A stretch of DNA of 6,396 bases from XYD1-FULL-44-32 sp964355855 (GTDB lineage: Bacteria; Patescibacteriota; Minisyncoccia; Phycocordibacterales; XYD1-FULL-46-19), in the NCBI GenBank assembly GCA_964355855.1, contig CAYHFD010000034.1:1-6396 (forward strand), read 5' to 3'. Below are positions 1 to 5,051 of this stretch, in pieces (the first letter of the stretch is position 1; every line of letters starts with the position of its first letter). The notes below the pieces were generated by a model. The model had not been told where the DNA came from and ran no database searches. It saw nothing but the letters and a program-made list of their open reading frames with translations. The position numbers were made by a program, and so were the translations under genes.

Positions 1-13
1 CACTCCTTCATCC

Positions 14-62
14 TACCCCGAAGCAAGCTTACGGGGAAATCTTTTTGATTATACCCCGCCTT
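14..62 (-). promoter_or_regulatory. Promoter-hairpin module, left copy (leader of a gene beyond the left edge)
   Basis: Read on the minus strand, this starts with AAGGCGGGG, then a perfect -10 box TATAAT (48-53). About 11 bases on comes a hairpin (16-36) with arms CCCCG and CGGGG, a bulged T, a three-pair inner stem and a CTTG loop. It is followed by AAGGAG (3-8), a Shine-Dalgarno sequence whose start codon lies outside the window. No good -35 box is seen 17 bases upstream. A related copy with the same order of parts is at 6349-6396, in front of the flavoprotein gene. The position in two 5' leaders suggests a shared regulatory or mRNA-stabilising leader; that role is inferred. Confidence 0.6.
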
Positions 63-133
63 TCATTTTTAATTTACTTACTCATCGGCAGATAAGCGAT
101 CAATCAAACAAGTTTTATGAAAAACCACTCGAT

Positions 134-730
134 CTACTTTCTCATAAACTCTGGTGGTGGCACATCAAACTTAACTTCCGTCAGCTTGCCCACCGTCTGG
201 TCGGCAGTGAGATTCGGGTATTCGGCCCGATAGGCCACCATCACATCACCAAACACCGCCGTGGCCCACTCGAGACCAAGTTTAGTAGCAAGTGCTTTCA
301 GCTCCCCCTCCGAATCGCCCTCGATCTCAATATACGGCGAAAGCCATGGCCACTCATCGAGAACCACTTCACAACCGTCACCCTCCCAGGTCTCGCGTTT
401 TGACTCTTGTAACGAAACTACCTCCAAACCGATAGATGTGAAAACTTTGATTGTATCTTCAAACGAATCAACAACTACCTCTACTTCTTCGGCACCCGCC
501 ACACTCAGGGAGCTGAACTGTTTGTAGGTCAGGGTAACCTTGTCGCCCTCGTCCCGAACGCGAATGTATGAATTGGGCGGCCCAATCTGCAGGCGCCGGT
601 CAGGAAAGTCGATAATCGCGCGCCGCATAAGGCGCATCGGAGCAACACAAACTGCGCCCGCCGCCGTGAGACGGCGGCGGATATCATCATGGTCAATATT
701 TAAAAACTTGGCTTCGATTTCAGTATTCAT
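134..730 (-). CDS. CYTH domain protein (class IV adenylate cyclase / thiamine-triphosphatase-like)
   Basis: A 198-residue protein that is essentially one CYTH domain (triphosphate tunnel metalloenzyme fold). Visible hallmarks in order: the N-terminal ExExK signature as EIEAK (residues 4-8), the basic pair R57-V-R59 in SYIRVRDEG, K70 in LTYKQF, an EEVEV strand near 81-85, KRETW at 111-115, D125 in VVLDEW, and the paired acidic residues of YIEIEG at 133-138. In the family these line a barrel that binds a triphosphate substrate and divalent metal. Members include CyaB-type adenylate cyclases, thiamine triphosphatases and inorganic triphosphatases, and the substrate cannot be told from sequence alone. 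It is probably cytosolic, with no signal peptide or membrane segment. The ATG at 730 is chosen because EIEAK must lie at the very N-terminus; there is no clear Shine-Dalgarno sequence. The frame stays open upstream, with possible starts at 760 (ATG), 766 (GTG) and 769 (TTG). Sampled lines are GC-richer than those of the ABC-F, helicase and flavoprotein genes. No intrinsic terminator is seen downstream. Confidence 0.9.
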   Translation of the reverse strand: MNTEIEAKFLNIDHDDIRRRLTAAGAVCVAPMRLMRRAIIDFPDRRLQIGPPNSYIRVRDEGDKVTLTYKQFSSLSVAGAEEVEVVVDSFEDTIKVFTSIGLEVVSLQESKRETWEGDGCEVVLDEWPWLSPYIEIEGDSEGELKALATKLGLEWATAVFGDVMVAYRAEYPNLTADQTVGKLTEVKFDVPPPEFMRK

Positions 731-829
731 TTTGTTAAATAACCCATCCCCACCCAACATTTCCACCAATTCTTGCTTGATTTTTCCTAACTCTTCTATC
801 CCAAATATCCTATCATTCCTGACCTCGTT
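731..829 (-). other. Open, coding-like extension upstream of the CYTH gene
   Basis: The CYTH frame continues without a stop from 730 up to a TAA at 830-832, giving 33 further codons. The predicted peptide, including IFGIEELGKIKQELVEML, looks like real protein sequence. A GGGAGGGAAGGGG tract followed by ATG (834-836) starts a different frame that runs only seven codons (MVKRGQE) before TGA. This could be an N-terminal extension disrupted by a frameshift, a longer CYTH protein using TTG or GTG, or chance. The CYTH domain does not need it. Confidence 0.3.
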
Positions 830-864
830 TTACCATTTTCCCCTTCCCTCCCAGTAGAGCGAGC

Positions 865-954
865 ATAGTCTCGTGGCGGAGACTCCGCAGGCGGGCAGCC
901 GAGGCTGAGGAAAAAGTCAGCAGACTTTTATCCGTGCTCCGCCACGAGAGCTAT
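865..954. repeat. 90-bp palindromic MITE-like element with possible target duplication
   Basis: The ends are inverted repeats: ATAG-TCTCGTGGCGGAG at the left matches the reverse complement of the right end except for one missing base. The hexamer GCGAGC lies directly outside both ends in the same orientation (859-864 and 955-960), as a target-site duplication would. Inside are three smaller palindromes: GCGGAG-A-CTCCGC (876-888), CAGCC-GA-GGCTG (896-907) and a stem with AAAAGTC/GACTTTT arms (909-933). There is no ORF, so it would be non-autonomous. It begins about 10 bases after the ABC-F stop codon, so in RNA it would also form a strong 3' hairpin for that gene. A REP/BIME-type extragenic palindrome is the alternative. 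Confidence 0.5.
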
Positions 955-964
955 GCGAGCGACC

Positions 965-2437
965 CTATTTTTCTAAATCCAACACCTCCTCAATCCGAAT
1001 CTGCGCGATAAATTCCGGTACATGGCTAACCAAAATCATCGCCCCTTCATATTGACTTAGGGCCTTGGCAATCACCGGCAAGTGACGAAAATTTATATGG
1101 TTGGTCGGCTCGTCTAAAATAAGAAGGCCGGGTCGTTCAAGCACCAAACGAGCAAAAGCCACCAGCCCCTTTTGCCCTTCGGACAAATGACCAATTCTAG
1201 TATCAATTAGCTCACCTCGAATAAGAAACCCGGCGGCCACGGCTCGCATTTTTTCTTCATCTGGTTTAGCCATCGCCGACATAAGTGACCGAAAAACAGT
1301 ATCTTCAAAATTTAGAGTAGAAAAATCTTGGCGGTAGTAGCCCACCTTTATGCCGGGCGCAATCGTCGCGCCATAGGCCGTACCAGTCGCAATTTTCTCA
1401 AGCAGGGTACTTTTACCAATACCGTTGGGACCAGATAAAAGCAGGTGTTGATTTTTCCGTAAGGAAATTTTAGTTTTTTTATCAACCGTCTTTCCCTGCC
1501 TACCGGCAGGCAGGCCTTTTTTAACAATCGTATATGAACCAATATTTAATACTTCCCCACTAATATCATCTTGGGTAGGAATAATAAAAGGTCGAATGGT
1601 GCGGTCTTCTTTGCGCACATCAATTTTGGCTTCTTCCAATTCATCGGCCTTCTCACGCATTTTTTTGGCCACCACGCGCATCCGCCCCCCTTTTTGGGCA
1701 AAGAAGTTGGCTTTGTCTTTGTTGGCCTGCACCTCTTTGGCTAGTTGAGCGTTCTTCATATTTTCTTTCTCAATCCGGGCGCTAATTTCTTTGACCACAG
1801 CAAAATAATCACCAACATATTGTTCAATTTTGTGAGTATAAACATCAAGGTAAAGCACGCCGTGCGTAAACGAATTTAGAAAATCAGCATCGTGGGAAAT
1901 AACAATGCAGGTTTTTTTATAATTAACTAAAAAGTTTGTCAGGTGCTCGATTCCCGCTTTATCTAAATTGTTGGTCGGCTCATCTAGTAGCAAGAGGTCG
2001 GGATCTTGAATGAGGGCCGAGGCTAGTAGCAAGCGAGCCTGTTGACCACCGGAAAAAGAGCGCACTACTTGGTCGTGCTCCGCTTCCAGATTGACCGCCT
2101 CCAAGACAGCGTCGATGCGGGGGTCAATATCATAAATTTTATCTTTAAACTGGCGAGCAAAAAAATCACGCAAGGTAAGGTCAAGCTCGGTCCGTGGCAT
2201 AACCTGACGAGCCGTCGCAATAGTCAGTTTTGACGCGATATTTATATCGCCACTGTCGGGTAAAAAACCTCCAGTGATGAGACCAAAAATAGTACTTTTG
2301 CCGGCGCCATTTTGGCCCATTAGAGTAATTTTGGCCCCCCGACGCACCGAAAAACCCACTTCATTTAAAATGGGTTTATTGGGGCCGTGTTCAAAAGACA
2401 CATCCTCAAAGCGGACAATAGAGCCGTCGTTAGTCAT
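965..2437 (-). CDS. ABC-F family ATPase (ribosome-associated, two ABC domains)
   Basis: A 490-residue soluble protein with two ATP-binding cassettes and no transmembrane segments, the ABC-F layout. Domain 1: Walker A GQNGAGKST (41-49), signature FSGGQ (128-132), Walker B with LLLLDEPTNNLD (148-159), H-switch SHD (181-183). A charged, lysine- and glutamate-rich linker covers about 211-295, as expected for the segment that reaches toward the P-site tRNA. Domain 2: Walker A GPNGIGKST (336-344), a weaker signature LSEGQ (418-422), Walker B LLILDEPTNHIN (438-449), SH at 471-472. ABC-F proteins bind the ribosome and relieve stalled translation or, in some branches, give resistance to ribosome-targeting antibiotics; the branch cannot be assigned here. 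Two oddities: the D-loop Asp of domain 2 is Asn449, and residues 308-314 (GLPAGRQ) come from an in-frame palindromic insert. The ATG at 2437 has no Shine-Dalgarno sequence; a TATAGT box only 8 bases upstream suggests a nearly leaderless mRNA. It is separated from the preceding gene by an intrinsic terminator. Confidence 0.93.
   Translation of the reverse strand: MTNDGSIVRFEDVSFEHGPNKPILNEVGFSVRRGAKITLMGQNGAGKSTIFGLITGGFLPDSGDINIASKLTIATARQVMPRTELDLTLRDFFARQFKDKIYDIDPRIDAVLEAVNLEAEHDQVVRSFSGGQQARLLLASALIQDPDLLLLDEPTNNLDKAGIEHLTNFLVNYKKTCIVISHDADFLNSFTHGVLYLDVYTHKIEQYVGDYFAVVKEISARIEKENMKNAQLAKEVQANKDKANFFAQKGGRMRVVAKKMREKADELEEAKIDVRKEDRTIRPFIIPTQDDISGEVLNIGSYTIVKKGLPAGRQGKTVDKKTKISLRKNQHLLLSGPNGIGKSTLLEKIATGTAYGATIAPGIKVGYYRQDFSTLNFEDTVFRSLMSAMAKPDEEKMRAVAAGFLIRGELIDTRIGHLSEGQKGLVAFARLVLERPGLLILDEPTNHINFRHLPVIAKALSQYEGAMILVSHVPEFIAQIRIEEVLDLEK
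1494..1514. repeat. Short GC-rich palindrome inserted in frame in the ABC-F gene
   Basis: CCTGCCTACCGGCAGGCAGG (1495-1514) is a palindrome apart from one symmetric mismatch. In the mRNA that mismatch becomes a G-U pair, giving an 8-pair stem with a CCGG loop. The insert is a multiple of three and encodes GLPAGRQ. Removing it would leave the plausible strand VKKGKTVDKKTKISL just before the second Walker A motif. From memory, near-identical palindromes giving LPAGRQG-like peptides are scattered through CPR genomes; this was not checked here. Confidence 0.7.
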
Positions 2438-2445
2438 GATGGCAT

Positions 2446-2451
2446 ACTATA
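2446..2451 (-). promoter_or_regulatory. Possible -10 box of the ABC-F gene
   Basis: TATAGT on the minus strand matches the TATAAT consensus at five of six positions. Transcription would begin around 2438-2440, at or next to the ATG at 2437, so the mRNA would be leaderless or nearly so. That fits the absence of a Shine-Dalgarno sequence. The hexamer 17 bases upstream (TTTTTA) is a poor -35 box and lies in the T-tract of the preceding terminator. Confidence 0.35.
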
Positions 2452-2469
2452 ACACGATTTTTAGTAATT

Positions 2470-2499
2470 AAAAAGGCTGGAGACATTTAAGCCCCCAGC
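2470..2499 (-). terminator. Intrinsic terminator after the PyrF/HUMPS gene
   Basis: On the minus strand GCTGGGGGC and GTCTCCAGC form a nine-pair stem (two G-U pairs) around a TTAAAT loop. It is followed by CTTTTT, with the T5 run at 2474-2470. A longer alternative pairs AAGGCTG (2511-2517 complement) with CAGCCTT. It lies between the decarboxylase gene and the ABC-F start, so it would uncouple the two. Confidence 0.65.
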
Positions 2500-2528
2500 A
2501 CTTACCTGACAGCCTTGACCAATCAGAC

Positions 2529-2642
2529 CTAGTTCATTGCCGCCATTAGGCGCGGCCACTCGGCTTTCGGTTTCCAGACCACATTGCCGGCGGCCACATC
2601 CGCGGCGACAATCGGATCATATTGTTGCCTGACGAAAGTCAG
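2529..2642 (-). other. Coding-like stretch in the -1 frame after the PyrF/HUMPS stop
   Basis: In the -1 frame relative to the decarboxylase gene, reading continues for 37 codons past its stop to a TAG at 2529-2531. The peptide contains YDPIVAADVAAGNVVW and ends AEWPRLMAAMN; it looks like genuine protein and its third codon positions are GC-rich like those of the gene before it. It has no ATG, GTG or TTG start of its own near the junction. The junction is AAC CCC TGA with four C in a row, so a one-base slip would fuse it to the decarboxylase as a 282-residue product. Alternatives are an indel in a once-longer gene, an assembly error, or the remnant of another gene. I do not recognise the peptide. 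Confidence 0.4.
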
Positions 2643-2643
2643 G
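2628..2643. repeat. Perfect hairpin overlapping the PyrF/HUMPS stop codon
   Basis: CCTGAC and GTCAGG form a perfect six-pair stem around a four-base loop (GAAA on the plus strand, TTTC in the transcript). The TGA stop of the decarboxylase gene lies inside the 5' arm. No T-run follows, so it is not an intrinsic terminator. Confidence 0.5.
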
Positions 2644-3376
2644 GGTTGATCTGAGCAGTAAGCGCGGTCGCGACGCGCCGCCGACCTTCCACGGTGGCCT
2701 CATCGTAAATAGTCGACCCGACAATGGCATGCCAAAAGTTCCCGGCCTCCTTCCCGCACTCTGAGATGTCTCCGGCTTGCGTGATGAACCCCGGCGCATA
2801 GAGTGCAAATTTACCCTCGCCGAGTTTCTGAACCAGAAGCTCCCGGATCCTCTTCACCCAGTCGAGCTTGGTACCCGGGACCACGAAGTTGCTGACACCC
2901 TGGTCACAAGCGAGGTCGTAGATCTCCATCACTGCTTCGTCAGCGATATACCCCCCTTCGCTCACCAAGAATTCTGGGTGGGTCATGATCCCGCCAACCA
3001 ATATTTCGAGATCGGCGAACTGGCACTCTCTCGTCCAAGCTTCCTGGGTAGCTGGTCCGGCCAGAGGAAAGAGAATAGTCGCATCAACGCCGGCACTTCT
3101 CACCACGTCAGCGAAAATCTTGCCCGTGGCCGGAATATCGGTCGGCGCTTTCTGGTGGTCGTAGATGACCGGAAAATCTGTTCCCATCTCACCTTTGACA
3201 ATTTTCACCGCTTCGGCTAAGCCCTGAAGGCCGAGTGCGAAGCCGAGCTTGAAAGCGCCGATACCGGCAATGTCAGCCATGCTTTGCGCCAAACTCTTCA
3301 GTTCATTGAACGTTCGAACATCCGCCGCCAGCACCAAACTTCTATCACTACGGATGATTCTTTTCACGGTTTCCAC
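2639..3376 (-). CDS. Orotidine 5'-phosphate decarboxylase (PyrF) / HUMPS family protein
   Basis: A 245-residue TIM-barrel protein of the OMP decarboxylase/HUMPS superfamily. Visible family features: strand 1 with LVLAADV (Asp19), Lys43 in AFKLGF, the catalytic loop IYDHQKAPTDIPATG (71-85) with Asp73, Lys76 and Asp80, and C-terminal phosphate-binding segments APGF (194-197) and AIVGSTIYDEA (217-227). OMP decarboxylase makes UMP in the last step of pyrimidine synthesis; HUMPS relatives act on hexulose phosphates or ketogulonate phosphate. The catalytic spacing here is D-x-x-K-x-x-x-D, not the usual D-x-K-x-x-D, and the VGR arginine that normally holds the phosphate is replaced by serine (VGS). 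The exact reaction is therefore uncertain. The start is GTG at 3374-3376, fixed by a strong AAGGAG nine bases upstream, the only clear Shine-Dalgarno sequence for a complete gene here. It has its own promoter and terminator. Sampled lines are GC-rich (one 60-base line is 58%). No other pyrimidine gene is in the window. A coding-like stretch in the -1 frame follows the stop. Confidence 0.85.
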   Translation of the reverse strand: METVKRIIRSDRSLVLAADVRTFNELKSLAQSMADIAGIGAFKLGFALGLQGLAEAVKIVKGEMGTDFPVIYDHQKAPTDIPATGKIFADVVRSAGVDATILFPLAGPATQEAWTRECQFADLEILVGGIMTHPEFLVSEGGYIADEAVMEIYDLACDQGVSNFVVPGTKLDWVKRIRELLVQKLGEGKFALYAPGFITQAGDISECGKEAGNFWHAIVGSTIYDEATVEGRRRVATALTAQINP

Positions 3377-3385
3377 GGTACGGTT

Positions 3386-3391
3386 CTCCTT
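3386..3391 (-). promoter_or_regulatory. Strong ribosome binding site deciding the GTG start
   Basis: AAGGAG lies nine bases before the GTG at 3376. It supports this start over the second in-frame GTG three codons later. It directly follows the stop codon of a 15-codon leader ORF. Confidence 0.75.
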
Positions 3392-3439
3392 CTAAATTAT
3401 GGGGTTCAAAACTTTGACAGCAACATTGGTTACCGCCAT
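3392..3439 (-). other. 15-codon leader ORF before the PyrF/HUMPS gene
   Basis: ATG to TAG encodes MAVTNVAVKVLNPII. The TAG stop (3392-3394) abuts the AAGGAG that serves the downstream GTG, so ribosomes finishing here would sit on that site. The ORF lies wholly inside the predicted 5' leader. Its own ribosome binding site is weak. Translational coupling or leader-peptide control is possible, but short ORFs arise easily by chance. Confidence 0.3.
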
Positions 3440-3453
3440 TCTTGTCCGACCTT

Positions 3454-3483
3454 AATCTACAAGAAAAACAGACTCTTTGTCAA
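3454..3483 (-). promoter_or_regulatory. Promoter of the PyrF/HUMPS gene
   Basis: On the minus strand there is a perfect -35 box TTGACA (3478-3483), an 18-base spacer, then TAGATT (3454-3459), which matches TATAAT at four of six positions. Transcription would begin near 3447, giving a leader of about 70 bases. The ten-base word TTTTGAACCC occurs twice on this strand, upstream of the -35 box (3491-3500) and inside the leader (3402-3411), 89 bases apart. Confidence 0.6.
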
Positions 3484-3496
3484 TAAACTAGGGTTC

Positions 3497-3529
3497 AAAA
3501 AAGAACCTCGCATATTGGGGTTCTTTTTT
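3497..3529. terminator. Intrinsic terminator after the DEAD-box gene (symmetrical)
   Basis: AAAAAAGAACC (3497-3507) and GGTTCTTTTTT (3519-3529) are perfect inverted repeats around an 11-base spacer. On the minus strand the stem ends in a T6 run, 29 bases after the helicase stop codon. The same holds in the other direction, so it could work both ways. It lies just upstream of the decarboxylase promoter and would insulate the two genes. Confidence 0.8.
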
Positions 3530-3557
3530 GTTTTATGAACACAATTTATGTTTTTAT

Positions 3558-4775
3558 TTATTCCACAAAAGACAAAGCCTTGCCTTTTTTGCCGGCGCGA
3601 CCCGTTCGGCCAATGCGGTGAACATAGTCATCATAAGTGGTCGGCAAATCAAAGTTGATAACATGAGAAATGTCGGCGATATCTAGTCCCCGCGCCGCCA
3701 CATCGGTGGCTACTAAAATCTTGACCTGATTGGTTTTAAAAGCCGAAAGAGCGCGTTGGCGACTGCCATGGGTTTTGTTGCCATGAATCGACTCGGCTTT
3801 CAGACCACGGTCGGACAACATTTTCGACAGGCGCTCTACGCCGTGTTTGGTTTTACCAAACACCAAGACGCGACTGAAATCAGCCTGCTTCAAGAGATCG
3901 TGTAAAACATCAACTTTGTTTTCGCCCTGCTTGATGCGGACAATATCTTGATAAATATCTTTCGAGGTGTCTTGGGTCTTGACCGAAATACGCACCGGCT
4001 CCTTCAAGAAAGCGTGAATTAAACCTTCAATTTCCCGCGACAAAGTGGCCGAGAAAAACAAAGTATGTCGCTCTTTCTGCATTAAACCGATGATGTAACG
4101 CATATCGTGGATAAAACCCATATCCAGCATGCGGTCGGCTTCGTCGAGCACGACGGTAGCAAAACCGGAAAGATTTAAACATTTACGCTCAATCAAATCT
4201 TTCAACCGGCCCGGGGTACCAATCACAAAGTGGTTGGGGTGACGGAGGTCGGCAATTTGGCGACCAATTGGTGCCCCACCCACACAAACCACTGAATGCA
4301 CACCAAGGTGCTGGGCAAAACTTTTCAACTCACTTTCAATTTGAATCGCTAGTTCGCGGGTCGGGGCCATAATCAGGACTTTAGTTTTTGGATCCTTCAA
4401 CACCTTATCAATAAGCGGTATCGCAAAAGCCGCCGTCTTGCCAGTGCCCGTGTTGGCAATACCCACCACATCTTGCCCTTTTAGAATATGGGGAATAACT
4501 TTGTCTTGAATCGGGGTCGGGGTGATATAACCCTTGGTAATAATATTTTTCTTCAATCTTTCATCGACAGCAAAGTCTACGAATGAGTGTTCGGGTACAT
4601 AAACAACCGCTTCTTCGGTTACCGATACTTTATTTATAAGTTTAGATACATCGAGAGTAGACTTGGCTTGGCCACGACTTCCCTGTCGGTTTTGCCCACC
4701 ACGATACGGAGCGGGACGACCCGCTGGTCGGCTGGAGCCAAAACGTGGTCGGAAATTTCTGTTTCCTTGATACAT
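3558..4775 (-). CDS. DEAD-box ATP-dependent RNA helicase (RhlE/DeaD-like)
   Basis: A 405-residue cytosolic helicase that unwinds or remodels RNA duplexes using ATP. A low-complexity N-terminus rich in Gly, Arg, Gln and Pro (1-38) probably binds RNA. Then come the two RecA domains: Q motif (GYITPTPIQ, 82-90), motif I ANTGTGKT (107-114), Ia PTRELA (138-143), GG (166-167), Ib TPGR (187-190), II DEAD (211-214), III SAT (242-244), IV LVFGKTK (304-310), V VATDVAARGLD (355-365), VI HRIGRTGRAG (386-395). All catalytic motifs are intact. The protein stops ten residues after motif VI (KKGKALSFVE), so it lacks the last helix of RecA2 and any C-terminal RNA-binding tail usual in larger members. The ATG at 4775 is preferred because the basic tail starts there; an in-frame ATG at 4814 would add 13 residues that lie across the leader hairpin. 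Neither has a Shine-Dalgarno sequence. A strong promoter and a ~170-base structured leader precede it, suggesting control at the RNA level, as for cold-shock helicases (inference). Confidence 0.95.
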   Translation of the reverse strand: MYQGNRNFRPRFGSSRPAGRPAPYRGGQNRQGSRGQAKSTLDVSKLINKVSVTEEAVVYVPEHSFVDFAVDERLKKNIITKGYITPTPIQDKVIPHILKGQDVVGIANTGTGKTAAFAIPLIDKVLKDPKTKVLIMAPTRELAIQIESELKSFAQHLGVHSVVCVGGAPIGRQIADLRHPNHFVIGTPGRLKDLIERKCLNLSGFATVVLDEADRMLDMGFIHDMRYIIGLMQKERHTLFFSATLSREIEGLIHAFLKEPVRISVKTQDTSKDIYQDIVRIKQGENKVDVLHDLLKQADFSRVLVFGKTKHGVERLSKMLSDRGLKAESIHGNKTHGSRQRALSAFKTNQVKILVATDVAARGLDIADISHVINFDLPTTYDDYVHRIGRTGRAGKKGKALSFVE

Positions 4776-4788
4776 ATTTATTTTGTCT

Positions 4789-4806
4789 GACACTAAAAAT
4801 AGTGTC
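4789..4806. promoter_or_regulatory. Perfect dyad just upstream of the helicase start
   Basis: GACACTA-AAAA-TAGTGTC is a perfect seven-base inverted repeat with a four-base loop, ending 13 bases before the ATG. In the leader RNA it would form a hairpin next to the ribosome landing site. As DNA it could be a repressor operator. Confidence 0.5.
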
Positions 4807-4815
4807 TGGCACATA

Positions 4816-4878
4816 GCAAAAAACTTGCGCCTACGGCCTTTAGGTTAAAAGGTAAGGTGGCCGGTATCTCGCAAGTTT
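4816..4878 (-). terminator. Attenuator-like hairpin in the helicase leader
   Basis: On the minus strand AAACTTGCG (4878-4870) pairs perfectly with CGCAAGTTT (4829-4821), the second arm running into a T6 stretch (4823-4818), so the stem ends like an intrinsic terminator. The 40-base interior contains a second imperfect pairing around two GGCC words. A competing stem joins GGCGCA (4831-4826) with TGTGCC (4813-4808) and excludes the first. Because the promoter at 4953-4981 lies upstream, this sits inside the helicase mRNA leader, which suggests attenuation. It could instead be a plain terminator for the flavoprotein gene. Confidence 0.45.
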
Positions 4879-4952
4879 CCAATAAAGACTGGCTTTATAT
4901 AAGGGAGAAATCTTCGCCCAAACAAAACTATGAGAGAATTGCTTACCCTATA

Positions 4953-4981
4953 AGTATATACTACTTAGCTAATATTGTCAA
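4953..4981 (-). promoter_or_regulatory. Strong sigma70-type promoter of the DEAD-box gene
   Basis: On the minus strand: a perfect TTGACA (4976-4981), a 17-base spacer, and TATACT (4953-4958), five of six to consensus. This is the best promoter in the window. Transcription would begin near 4946, leaving a 5' leader of about 170 bases before the ATG at 4775. A very GC-rich patch (4993-5012, with CGCCCCGGGCG and GGCGCGCC) lies just upstream of the -35 box. Confidence 0.8.
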
Positions 4982-5051
4982 GAAAAACATAACCGCCCCG
5001 GGCGCGCCACCGCTTTTTATGTTAGACACCACAATTTAGTAGGCCGAAACC

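Noticed and set aside
2609..2641. TGA read as glycine (code 25 of Gracilibacteria/SR1) at the decarboxylase stop
   Set aside because: Reading through the TGA in the same frame gives an unconvincing peptide, and no other gene in the window has an in-frame TGA.
2777..3220. 147-codon ORF on the plus strand opposite the decarboxylase gene
   Set aside because: It is a shadow of the GC-rich minus-strand gene, with no recognisable domain and no ribosome binding site.
4789..4878. A tRNA or known riboswitch class in the helicase leader
   Set aside because: No cloverleaf arms, TTC loop or aptamer consensus that I recognise could be found.
4857..5039. 60-codon plus-strand ORF in the helicase leader region
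   Set aside because: It overlaps the strong minus-strand promoter and leader hairpin and has no Shine-Dalgarno sequence or family resemblance.
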